Positions 53,291 through 63,900 of a stretch of 64,000 bases of DNA are shown one piece after another; position 1 is the first letter of the stretch; the number at the start of each line of letters is the position of its first letter. The stretch is from Agrypnia vestita (Eukaryota; Arthropoda; Insecta; Trichoptera; Phryganeidae), in assembly GCA_016648135.1 (NCBI GenBank), contig JADDOH010023185.1, positions 18,003-82,002 on the forward strand, read 5' to 3'. Both the position numbers and the translations under genes were made by a program. The notes under the pieces are model-generated. The model was not told the DNA's origin. It ran no database searches and saw only the letters and a program-made list of their open reading frames with translations.

Positions 53291-55415
53291 CAAGTCTCAG
53301 AGATGCATTGTATTTAACCTAACTTCACGTTTATTGCACATCAAAAATCATTTTATTGACCTACAGCAATCCCAATTATAATAATTTTGTTGCCTGTATG
53401 TTCATCAGTCTGTCTTTCTGTCTATCCCCGTAACTTTGTGTGACGCCCGTAACTTATTTATAGTAATTTTTTAATAAAATAAATAAATACTTATTCCCTA
53501 AGAACCGACATGTAAAATTACCGTCATGTTACTTAATTCTTTGTTTGTCAATTTTTTCAGAGTAAATGGTTTTAGATATCCTTGGTAACGTTAGTGCGCA
53601 ACATGTCTTGTTTTAAAAACGATAGCTGCGTTCACGAGTTGTTCATTCTAATATCCCATTAGAGTATTTTTGAGTTTATTTCTAATTATAACTAGTTAAA
53701 TTGATTACAATTATAAAATATATTAACTCATAAATATTCCACTCATCATAACTTTATTTACAACCGAAACTGTCTTCTTGCAAATTCTTCTAAAATAATA
53801 ATTACAATTAAAGAGAAAATATTTTTTTTGCATTCCAACACGATCTTTGTCAAAAATGAAGACATTTATTACAAATATTTAATATAACAAATGAACGTTT
53901 TTTGTATAAAAAGAACGTGACTTCTTAACCTTTGAAAGTAGTTCGGTCAGACATCTGAATCACTCTTTTGAGTGGCTATTTCTAAAGTCTGAAAATAGCC
54001 AAACTGCAAACATCCACATACAGATAACGTGAAAGCAAATGAAATATATATTTTAACTAATTTACTTATAAAATTGTTAATTATAATAGTAATGTAGTTT
54101 CCGTGACAAGATTTAATAACTCTGTACGTGAAATAATATCTGTATTTTAAAAATTGAAATAGACAATTTGTTCTCTGGTTCAAAATATTCAAACTTCAAA
54201 CCATGGGATATTTATTATTAATTAATAAGAAATAATGGATGAAGAAAATAACTAAATACAGACCACTACAGATCAGGTCTTAATTCCGAGGAAGATATTT
54301 ATTTCGTTAATTTAAACCGCTTCAAAATAATATAAGGATTGTTGAAAATTACCAAAATGAACTATTTGAAGATTGATTATAAAATCTTAATTTGCTTTGT
54401 GAATTCTGGAACACAAATAATTAATTATTATTTGAATATCTTTAAGGATGGTAGTAACAATATAACTCTAATATCCACTTGTGAGTTAAATGGTACAATA
54501 CATTGCTGTCGCAAAACAAATTTCATGAAAGGAACATTCCAAAATACGAACAGTTTAAGAAAGAAGTCAAATTCTTGATTTTCGACACTGCCCACATGTC
54601 TCTTTTATACTTTAATTCTTTATTCTTCTTTAATACTATATATTAATATACTATATTTATACTTTATATAAAATTTATACTATAAATAAAACAACTTTAT
54701 ATATAAATACTCATCCAGTAAGTTTGAGCTTTGGCTCATATTATGGGGAGTATAATGTCTGTAAAAATGTTATAATATAGAATCAATTTATTATAAAAAA
54801 CATGTATCTACTGTATAAATAAATAAATAAATAAAAAATATATTTAATAAAATCTCTTATATTTACGCATTTATTAATGTAAATATACAAGATGGTAGGC
54901 GTTATTAATAAAAAAAAAACAGCAAGCCTATATCGTACATATGTCATCTGTTAAATACATGTGTATGAGAAACAGGAGACTAAATTCGTAATAATGTGGG
55001 AAAATAAAAAACCTCTTAAGATAACAGCCATTACAAGGAATTATCAGAATTTGCTTTTTCTTATATTATAATCCCGCATAAGGACAAATTGAGATCAGCT
55101 TATATTCTTTTTGGAAAAATAAAAATAATAGTCTACTGTTCATGTTACAGATGAGATGGAACAATGTAGAAAATAAAATATTCCATAATTTGGCAATACG
55201 GGCTGGTCACTTTTACTCAGCTTTATTAATTTAATAATAACGTTGTATGGATTAAACCATTAAATGATAAATAACCTCAACAAAAGTGGACACCAATGCA
55301 CAATCAACTCAAAACAGATTTTTTTACGTGATTTGAGTGATAACCAATAAATATTTATTCAAAAAGAGCAAACTGATTTTCAAATGACATTAATATTATA
55401 ATTAATAAAAATTAA
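53291..55415. other. AT-rich stretch, no gene seen
   Basis: Background AT-rich DNA. Contains (AATA)n at 54817-54840 and the word GTCTGTCTTTCTGTCTATCC at 53409-53428, seen in many insect repeats. No exon, RNA gene or element is supported. Confidence 0.45.
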
Positions 55416-55505
55416 TTTGTTTTTACCGATTATGTGTTGAAAATATCAACGTGTTTCAGGGCCAATGGTCCCTTTGCCAGGATTCAATGTAAAGTAACAA
55501 ATAGA
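55416..55505 (-). repeat. Single-arm hammerhead-like unit
   Basis: On the minus strand: CTGGCAA (55474-55480), stem II AGGG-A-CC-ATT-GG-C-CCT (55458-55473), then GAAAC (55453-55457) and ACGTTG. The layout equals the paired units, but only one arm is present and the first box is CTGGCAA instead of CTGATGA, so it would not be expected to cleave. It is related to 56815-56930. Confidence 0.55.
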
Positions 55506-56306
55506 TACAAATTTAGTTATCTATTTTCATATACCTTCTCGTCGCTCTCCGGTTGTTAAAGATTTTGAAGACTGGGCCGTCCTTGAATATGCGCCCGCAT
55601 GTTGATTAAAAAAGTTTTCCATAGGTGGCAATGTGCGGGTACGTGTAAGGTACAATTTATGTGCAAAGCATAAAATATAGCTCGCCACACATAAACATTC
55701 TCTCTCCTCTCAGATTAGGGGATGTCGTGGTCCCGGGGATGTAATTTATTTTTTATACCACTCTGACCTCTCCGCAGCAAACATTCGTTCTCCAGGCCGC
55801 CGTGCGTCCTGCGGTTTAATTGTATAAAACACATAGAATGAAGTAATGAAGTCACCCACACGTCCGTGCGGCGGGTAAGGAAAACCAACCCTTAATTATA
55901 ATACGCCACGAGATAAAAACACGCGGAATGTCCTGCCCGAGTTTTGTCTCCGCGGTGAAAGAATTTTCGATAATTAAAAAAGTTTCAGCAGCGAACTGAG
56001 ATTTTCAACATGACGTGTAAAGGAATTCTCGCGATGCAGCATTACGCTGCAAAATCCTGAAAAATTATGCTGCACTGCACTTTTACACTGAGTCTGTATG
56101 TTTACAAAAGCAGAAACGAATCCAAATATTCATTTCGAACAGGACTTGTGATTTCGTAAATCCAAATATGTGGAAAAAAATGCGGACAGGCTGTTAAAGT
56201 AATAATTTTTGTGTTCTCACTATTTTACTCCCTTGTACTAGCCGCGTGCCTGTAGGGTCATTTTTATATTCAAGAAACGCTTAAAATAATTTATAAAAAA
56301 ACAAAC
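55506..56306. other. GC-rich island, candidate conserved non-coding element
   Basis: Bases 55540-55980 are GC-rich against the background (TCCAGGCCGCCGTGCGTCC, ACGTCCGTGCGGCGGG, CCGGGGATG). No long frame is open and no copy occurs elsewhere in the window. The remainder to 56306 is ordinary. Confidence 0.35.
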
Positions 56307-56807
56307 CCATAAAAACCAAGTTTTTATTTAACTCCCTTATTTTGTAAATTAAGTTTACCATATATACATATAATATACATATAATAATTGATTGACCGAA
56401 AATGAAACATGTCTAGACAAATATCTATGTCAAAAATCTCTAAAAATATCTCTTTATTATTTGATTTCTTCCAACCAATTGTCATAAATTTTCGAAATTC
56501 TTAGTGAAGTACCTATTACACCTACCGACGGAGTAATTCAAATTTTAAATTGTTGGTAGTCATCAAACTTTTGTAATGATTTCAATTTGAAAAAACCATT
56601 AAAATTTCTAAAAATCCAAAATTATACTATAATAATTATTATTTTTTTAACAAAAATTTGAAAGATCTTTTTGATCGTCGCCACAAGTCTGCTAGCAAAG
56701 TTTCAGCTAGATTGGATCACGGGAAAAGGGATAAGAATCGTTCCAAAGTTTTTTCGTCAAGGAAACAAGCAAGCATACGCCACGAGTTAAAAAAAAGGAA
56801 GTAATGA
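56307..56807. mobile_element. MITE family C, copy 2
   Basis: Matches 47966-48638 over its whole length, with an internal deletion of roughly 150 bases and about 75% identity by eye. Shared words: CCATAAAAACCAAGTTTTTA, CGACGGAGTAATTCAAATTT, GGATCACGGGAAAA, GCCACGAGTTAA. The ends are ACTCCCTTA and AAGGAAGT. Non-coding. Confidence 0.75.
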
Positions 56808-56814
56808 ACTTTGT

Positions 56815-56930
56815 TTTCACCGCTTATACATTGAAAATATCCACACGTTTTAGGGCCAACGGCCTCATTGTGAGGATACAATGTACACCAACAAATTAAA
56901 AATCAAAAATCCAAGTATAGGCAAAAAAAA
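56815..56930 (-). repeat. Single-arm hammerhead-like unit, degenerate
   Basis: A diverged sibling of 55416-55505. The minus strand has stem-II-like AGGCC-GTT-GGCCCT, then AAAACGTGTGG. The first box is lost (CTCACAA). It directly follows MITE C copy 2. Confidence 0.5.
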
Positions 56931-57365
56931 TATTTAAAAAATATGTGTGGGAAATGAGTAAAAATTAAGAACTTACATGAAAATAAATTTAAAAGATAAT
57001 TTTTTGTAAAAAGTACCTGGTTATTTATAATATTCAATTTACTTTAAACACTTTTTCATATTCTATCCAAAATTTCTAATCTATCAAACTGTAATTCTGT
57101 ATAATTTGTGTGTGAAATTTGTAACACACAAATTATAGAGAATTTATTAAAAGAATAATCTATAACCAAAAAGTGATTCGCAAATTTGGAATAATTATTG
57201 TTACTTAAACACCTAAAGTGTTGCTTTACTCTAACATCAAAATTTCTACACGTTATTTCTACATAAAAATAATTACAATCATTACAAATTAATTAAATAT
57301 GTATTACCCACGCGTTCGTTTGTTTCTTTTTTTTCATCTTATTTTGCTATCTTCTATCATCCAAT
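56931..57365. other. AT-rich stretch with a strong hairpin
   Basis: At 57092-57146, TAATTCT(G)TATAATTTGTGTGT pairs with ACACACAAATTATAGAGAATTTA across a 10-base loop. It has no ORF and could be a short palindromic repeat. The rest is background. Confidence 0.6.
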
Positions 57366-57549
57366 TTTTTTTTTAAATAGAGATGTGAACACGGAATACG
57401 TGTCATATCAATATTCTTACTATTTTCAAATTAAGCTAAATGCTTTTGCTATGAAAATAGGACTAACTTGATGGTCTGGAGTGAGATTCGAACCTGCGAC
57501 CTTTGGATCACAAGGCGCGAGTCCTAACCACAAGACCAATAAGCTACTC
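57366..57549 (-). repeat. tRNA-derived SINE, family B, copy 2
   Basis: An inverted copy of the SINE at 33308. The minus strand has GGTCTTGTGGTTAGGACTCG (A-box region), CCTTGTGATCCAAAGGTCGC, B box GGTTCGAATCTC, then the shared body with AAATAGTAAGAATATTGATA and GTGTTCACATCTCTATTT, and a tail. A plus-strand open frame from 57503 that starts inside it is not a gene. Confidence 0.85.
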
Positions 57550-57849
57550 AACTCAATTTATGATCCTATTTTATTTTGCATCACTATACGTTCAAACTTA
57601 TAAAAAAATTGATCCAAATCAACATGAGCACGAACAGGATTACACGGGGAAGACGATACAAAGAGACTTCCGTTCAGGGAGAAATAGGAATCTCGATATT
57701 TATATTGCATTGCCAATGCTTATTGCAATATTCGTTATTTGGAGTAGGTATTATATATCTTCAGTAGTCACATTGTAGTTTAAGCTTATAATGAGAAATT
57801 ATAAGAGATTTTTTTTTCAATTGATTGAGCAACATTATAGATTGCATTT
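57550..57849. other. Unassigned stretch, no confident gene
   Basis: Two overlapping plus-strand frames (57503-57778 and 57576-57767) cover bases just outside SINE B. The larger frame ends IALPMLIAIFVIWSRYYI, which looks like a membrane segment, but it begins in the SINE and has no family match. Confidence 0.35.
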
Positions 57850-58072
57850 TAAAAAAAAATATTGATTATTTTATTTGTATATATCTACATTTATATGATT
57901 AATTCCAACAACATGTTTTAGATATTATCATTCTATTATCAGGGTGTTGTATAACTCAACAATATAGTTATACAACACCCTGATGATGAAATGGTAATTT
58001 CTGAAACATGTTGGTGGAATTACTCAAATAAAAGTAGATATATATAAATAAAATAATCAATATTTTTTTTAC
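57850..58072. repeat. Inverted hairpin unit with hammerhead-like core
   Basis: A palindrome with its tip at about 57962: ATCAGGGTGTTGTATAAC and its complement meet around a short AT loop. On the plus strand the right arm reads CTGATGA (57980-57986), T, perfect stem II GAAAT-GGTA-ATTTC (57988-58001), T, GAAACATGTT (58003-58012). All core boxes of a minimal hammerhead are kept, with palindromic ACATGT for helix III. The left arm on the minus strand is mutated (CTGATAA, AAAAC). Outer arms AATATTGATTATTTTATTT and complement bound the unit. Confidence 0.68.
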
Positions 58073-58102
58073 TAATAAGAGATTTTATGATATGATTATA
58101 TT

Positions 58103-58690
58103 AGGTCCTTACATATGAAATTGGCGTTTAGTATGGGAGGAACATAAAGCCGACTTTTTTTTATTATAATATATTTATTTAATCAAAGTATGTACCATTG
58201 CTATCAATGCACTTTTGCCATCTCATAGGTAGTTCATCGATCCCTTTACGAAAAAAAACATTCGGACGGGAATCAATAAAATCTTTGCAGGTGGTTTGGA
58301 CTGCCCCATCGGAGTTGAATTTTTTCCTTTGCAAGAAGTTATCCAAATTTCGAAAAAAATGATAATCTGTTGGGGCAAGGTCCGGAGAGTACGGTGGATG
58401 TCTTAGACATTCCAATTGAAGCTCCTCTAATTTGGTAGCCGTCTGTTGTGCAGTGTGTGGTCTAGCGTTATCATGAAGCAGCAGTGGCCTAGAGCGATTA
58501 ACCAGCCTCGGTTGTTTAGCAGCTAGCTTTTCCATCATGGTTTGCAGTTGCTAACAATAGACATCTGCCGTAATCGTCTGGCCAGATTTAAGAAAGCTGT
58601 AGTGAACGACACCAGCACTAGTCCCCAAACGCTCACAAGTAACTGTTTTGGAGTCAATTTTTGCTTGGGGTATGGTCATTCGTGCCGAAG
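58103..58690 (-). pseudogene. Mariner transposase relic, C-terminal part
   Basis: The minus-strand frame from about 58690 to the stop at 58179 reads PQAKIDSKTVT, then SAGVVHYSFLKSGQTITADV, YC, an in-frame TAG (58549-58551), QLQTMMEKLAAKQPRLVNRS, LLLHDNARPHTA (second catalytic Asp), HPPYSPDLAPTDYHFF (third catalytic Asp, DD34D type), and RWQKCIDSNGTYFD. A mariner terminal repeat (TTAGGTCCTTACATATGAAA) lies at 58109-58128. The N-terminal DNA-binding domain and 5' end are missing because an R1-clade LINE begins at about 58690. With one stop visible, the remaining part is otherwise open. Confidence 0.88.
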
Positions 58691-58970
58691 AAGGCGCCAC
58701 CGCTGGACGTTCTTTTTGGTCTGTCCCTGCGCTCCTCGTCGTCTTGAATACCTATCGGTATTCGCGTTTTTTGGTTTTTGTACTTTGTAATTTTGGAAAT
58801 GACGTCAGTGCTCCAGTTATTGTGAAATACCTACGGACTTGAGTGAAGCCAGTGGTAGTGCAAAGGGACAAGAGGGGTTTTCCGAAGTGAATTTTCCGAC
58901 TTTGGGTTAGATCCCTACTTTGTCGGAAAAGCTCGGAAAAATCCCGGAAAATTCTGGATCAGGTGACAAG

Positions 58971-59310
58971 TTTTTTATCCTTGACTTTTTGTGAAGTTCG
59001 ACCTTTGTTTCGTGGTCCCAGGGTCGGAAAACCCTGGGAAAACACTTTGTGATTCAGTGTATAGCTTACCATAAGTGCGATATTTGCAACTTTCTAACCC
59101 TTTAAACTTTTGTGAATTTTTCTCCTGTTTCGTGTTCCCTGGGTTGGAAAACCTAGGGAAAACACTCTTAGTTGTTAGGTATAGTTTGTAGTTAAGTAGG
59201 TATTTACAACTTTTTAGTGATTAGGCTTTTTTGGATTTTTCCTTCGGTTTTGTGTTTTTCGGGAGCGCTTTCCCGATGAAAACACTCAGTTTTGTGTAAA
59301 TTTCTCTTAT
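58971..59310 (+). repeat. 120-bp-period repeats in LINE 5' UTR with hairpins
   Basis: The block GTTTCGTG/GTTTTGTG ... hairpin ... GAAAACACT recurs at 59008, 59128 and 59248, exactly 120 bases apart. Hairpins: CCCAGGG/CCCTGGG (59018-59038), CCCTGGGT/ACCTAGGG (59138-59158) and TCGGG/CCCGA (59260-59276). Primary sequence has drifted while pairing is kept. Tandem 5' UTR repeats of this kind can act as internal promoters in other LINEs (for example mammalian L1 monomers); that role is inferred here. Confidence 0.8.
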
Positions 59311-59432
59311 TTATTGTGCGATTTTTACTATTATACTTTGTAAACTTTGTTTTGTGTATATCTCGGTCATTTACCGACCGAATCTTGTCAAAAAAACTCC
59401 TTTGTGTCGGCCATTTTCCGGGCTATCCAGTT

Positions 59433-60924
59433 ATGGCTAAAAAATCTGGAAAATCACCCACCCGAGGGGACCTGGAGGAACACCCTCTATTACAGAAGGG
59501 ACTTACACCAGAGAGGGTCAGTCTGTTGAGGGAAATTATCACCGAGATGGAGCAGGGATTGACTCCGACTACTAGTAGAAGTCAATCCCCCTCCGGAGAT
59601 GCTAGCGCCTTCGTTGGGCGACCGACAAAGAAGAAAAGGGCGGAATTAGAGGAATTATCTTCCATGTTACCCATTTCTGGGTCCCCCGATAAAGACCGGG
59701 AGATCGATTTTTTGGAGAGGGCCCGCGGTATCGCTAATGAAATCCAGACTGTACTAGCGGAAGATAAAGGTCGCATCACAGTTATGCATAAATCGAGATT
59801 GTCGGCTACCCCCGCCAACCTACTGACACTTGTCGCAGAAATGAACGCAGAAAACGCGCGTCTTAGAGGAGCTCTGGAAGAGCACAGGTCAGCTTTCTTT
59901 GTGAAAAGTCACAATGACTTTATGGAGTTCAGGACCAGCATGAACAACTCCTTTGCTGAGCTTAAAGTAAATTTGGATGAAGTAACCAAAGGAACCCCAG
60001 ACGAGGTATATTCCGATTTCAAGAACGAAGTTACAGTTTTGAGGGAAGAAGTGAAAGAGCTAGCAAAAGGAATCCTGCAGGGTGCTCCTTCGACGCCACC
60101 AAAATCTTCCTATGCTGGCGTAGCAGCCGCAATAAAAATCCGAGGTGAAATGAGGGAGGTTGGGCCCGCTCCTGCCACCGTCATAATTTACCCCAAAGAG
60201 GCCGAGGGCACCTCGGCCGATGCTACTAAGACTTTAGTAATGAGCACGTTGAAACCTACAGATGACGGTTTCCGTCCGGTTAGATTGAGGCGCGTACGCG
60301 GCGCAGGGGTTTTACTTGAGACGTCCTCTAATACTGGTCTGGATTCCATTAAGGCAGCCAAGCCAAGGCTTGAGTCTAAAGGTCTCTTGATGATAGAGCC
60401 TAAAGGCAGACTCCCCAAAGTTGCCATATATGACGTACCTAGGTCACTAGATGAAAATACTCTTTTGCAAGAGTTTTATGCAATTAACATTGAGGGAAAG
60501 GTAAACGTGTCAGTAGAAGAGTTTAAGAAATCTACCAAGAGAGTCAGTATGTTCGGCCGCCGTGATGAACTGTGTGTATGCCGTACTTCCGGCTATTAGA
60601 AAAATCATAATTGACGATGGCAGGATATACCTTAGGGAAGGCTGGCAATCTTGTCGCGTCCGCGATTTTGTGGGCGCTACGAGATGCTTTAAATGTCAAA
60701 TGTATGGCCACATAACGCGGTCATGTAAACAAAAAGAAGAGACGTGCCGACATTGCGCTAACCAGGGCCACAAAGAAGAGGAATGTAATAAGAAAGATGC
60801 TGAACCCCGGTGTGCTACCTGCACCCGGTTTAAAAAACCGGCAGACCATAGAACTGGTGATGCGGCCTGCCCCGCATTTCAGGCCGCTGTGGACCTATGT
60901 GTGAAATTGACCAACTATGGCTAA
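59433..60924 (+). pseudogene. R1-clade LINE ORF1 (gag-like), frameshifted
   Basis: I prefer the start at ATG 59433 (MAKKSGKSPTRGD) because the upstream in-frame ATG at 59292 adds only a hydrophobic stretch from the T-rich 5' UTR. The protein has a charged N-terminal half with a possible coiled coil (ENARLRGALEEH...FKNEVTVLREEVKELAKG). An RNA-binding-like region (KVAIYDVPRSLDENTLLQEF) follows, then zinc knuckles CFKCQMYGHITRSC, CRHCANQGHKEEEC and a variant CATC...H...C. The frame breaks near 60562-60590 (RRDE then NCVYAVLPAIRK one frame on). It would bind element RNA and form the RNP. The stop overlaps the ORF2 start by 8 bases. Confidence 0.9.
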
Positions 60925-63900
60925 TGAGATCATAGTCGGCCAAGTTAACGTTGGCCGTTCGCGCGCTGCATCCTTAGAGTTGCAGCGGGTGACTAGTCAA
61001 TTTAACTTATCTCTGACACTGATTCAGGAGCAGTATACCTGGCGGAGCAGGTCTCCCGGGATCGAGGCGCCCCGCGTTATGGTCGAGGAGGGTGTTTCGC
61101 CTGGTGCGGGGATTCTGGTTGACAGTAGTCGCATGAAGCCTCTGTACCTGGCACACCTCTCCGATAGATTTCGAGTGTGCGTCTCCGTCGTGCTTGGGGG
61201 AATCGAGATTTACTTTATCTCGGTATACTTCAAGTATGGTGACCCCGTGGGCCCCCACATCGTGGGACTCTCCCGTACCCTGGACAGCTTGAAAGGGAAA
61301 CATGTAATGATCTGTGGAGACTTCAACGCTCATTCTCCCCTCTGGCATGATCACTCTGGGCAGCAAACCGGCTAAGATCGTAGGATCGCCGTCGAGGAGT
61401 TCATTGCCGGTTACGGACTGAACATCCTCAACGAGGCCGGTTCGCTGCCAACTTTTGCGGGGTATGCCGGTGGTGAGAGTTTCATTGATCTCTCGCTGTG
61501 TTCAGATAATATGCTGGGACTCGTGAAGGACTGGAGAGTGTTAGATGGTGTCATCAACTGTGACCACCGTCTGATCACTTTTCGTCTCTCGCGAGCCCCG
61601 GCGAGGATTGCAAGAGACGAGTGGATGTTCAAGTCCAGGGACGTGGATTGGGATGCTTTTGATTTGACTATGAATGAGGAACTGAGAGGAATATACGAAA
61701 GGAGTGCAAGGGACCCAACCCTAGTTGGTGAGCTCCTAAACGAGGCAGTAGTTAGATCGGCAGACCTCGCTATTGGTCGAACCCGTCCGAGCGGAAATTT
61801 TTCTGCCCGCTGGTGGTCTAATGATCTACGGGCGCTGCGTGCAGCTTACCGTCGAGCATATAGAAACTGTGGAGTTGCCCGAAAGAATCTTGTATCTCCT
61901 ACGGAGCAACAGATCCTCAGGGAGAATCTCCGTGCGGCCAGATCGGCTTACACGGTGGCGATCCGCAGTGCCAAACGAGCCCACTGGCAACAATGGGTGA
62001 CCGAGGTAGGGAATGCTGATCCTTGGAGGATTACGGGGCTTGTTCGGAGGGGTGGCGTTAACCCCGTCTCCCTCTTATCCGGAATATCCCTCGGGGGGAG
62101 GACGACGGAAGACCTGATCTCTACTCTGGATGGGCTACTGGAGAGGCTCATGCCTCTGGAGCGGACTGAGGGGGAGGGGGACCACCATCGGCTTATCCGT
62201 GCCCTGGCCCGTCTCCCAACTAGTTCCATGCTGCTGGAGACACGGGAACCTCCCCCGGTAACGGAGGCTGAGCTGGGTGCCATTTTCAGGAACCTTGGTC
62301 CTAAGAAGGCCCCCGGTGTGGACAAGATAACGGGCGTAATTGCGAAGAACGTATGGAGGTGTGCCAGAAATGAAGTTTTATTTGTGATTAATACATGCCT
62401 TAGTGTGGGGTTTTTTCCCACAGTATGGAAGAGAGGGGTGCTCTCAATCATACCCAAGGGGAATTCCAAACCGCGGTCTGATCCAGGTGCGTATCGCCCG
62501 ATCACGCTCCTTCCCGTTTTTGGGAAGGTACTTGAAACGGTGGGACGCAATAGGCTTGAGAGAAATCTCTCGCCGGCCTGTGACCGTCAGTTTGGGTTCG
62601 TTAGGGGTAGATCCACAGAGCATGCCATGATGTTCACGCAAGAGTGGGTGAAGAATAATAGTAAGAAGTATGTTATTGGGATTTTCTTGGACATATCGGG
62701 TGCTTTTGATAACGCATGGTGGGAGATGATACTCACCAAGCTGAAGGTCCGGCAGTGTCCGGGGTATCTTTTTGACATTGTCAAAAGCTACCTCGGTGAT
62801 CGCACCGTGACCCTTAGTTATGGTGGTGTGTCTCGCACTAGGCCCTTGGACCTGGGTTGTCCACAGGGCTCGGTCCTCGGACCAACCCTGTGGAACATCC
62901 TGTTTGATGACCTGCTGCTGTTGCCGTTGCCAGATGGTTGTATAATTATTGCCTACGCGGATGATGCTCTACTGCTCGTTTCTGGACAGACTCGCAGAGA
63001 ATTAGAAGACAAGAGCAATAGGTCGATTGAGATGATTACTGATTGGTGCAAAAGAAACAAGCTTACTCTGGCGCCTTCGAAAACGGTTGCTTTGAAGATG
63101 AAGGGTGGCTTGAGTCAAGTTAGAAATCCGATCGTGAAAATGGGAAGCACAAATATCAAATTTGAAAGAAATGTTAAGTATCTGGGAGTGACCTTTGATA
63201 CGTCGGGCTCCTTCCTGACTCATGTCAAGACTATCTCCGAACGAGCGGGGGTCTTCTTCACCTCCATGAAGAGGATGAGCGTTGCAGAGTGGGACATCCG
63301 TTCGCCTGCTATGCGACTAGTCTATAAGGCTACATACGTGGCCCAGGTCACGTATGCTGCTCAGGTCTGGTCGCATAGACTCCGAACTAGGGTGGTCGCT
63401 GCAGCACTCAACAGTGGTCAGAGAGTGCCCCTGTTGGCGCTAACGGGAGCTTATCGGACTGTGTCTGGGCAGGCCCTCCCAGTATTAGCGGGGGTGCTCC
63501 CTGCTGATCTGGAGGTCTTAGAGACCAGCGCTCGCCGTAATCTGAGGCGGGGCCTGGAAGTTGACTACTTGGGTAGGACTCTCAGGCTCCTGGAAAACGA
63601 GCGGACTGGGGAGTTGGGCAGACGAATTAGGTTAATTACGTTAGAAGTCTGGCAAGAAAGATGGGACGCCGCCACCACTGGGAGATGGACCCATTCCTTC
63701 TTCCCGAGGGTGATGGTGAAAGAGAGAAAGGGGTCCGGAGGGTATTTTCCGGCTCTGGATCACTACACAGCACAAATACTGTCGGGCCATGGTGAGTTCA
63801 GGTCCAAATTACATGATATTGGACTCTCCACTCACCCTTGGTGCGCCTGCGCTCGTGTGGCCCAGACCCCGGAACATATCCTCTGGGATTGTGCTCTGTT

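Noticed and set aside
57503..57778. 91-codon frame ending in a membrane-like segment
   Set aside because: It starts inside SINE B and overlaps another frame of similar length; no homology.
58542..58842. Plus-strand frames of 82 and 64 codons
   Set aside because: Shadows across the mariner relic and the LINE 5' UTR junction; no similarity of their own.
61948..62550. 200-codon minus-strand frame
   Set aside because: Shadow of the R1-clade LINE ORF2 on the opposite strand.
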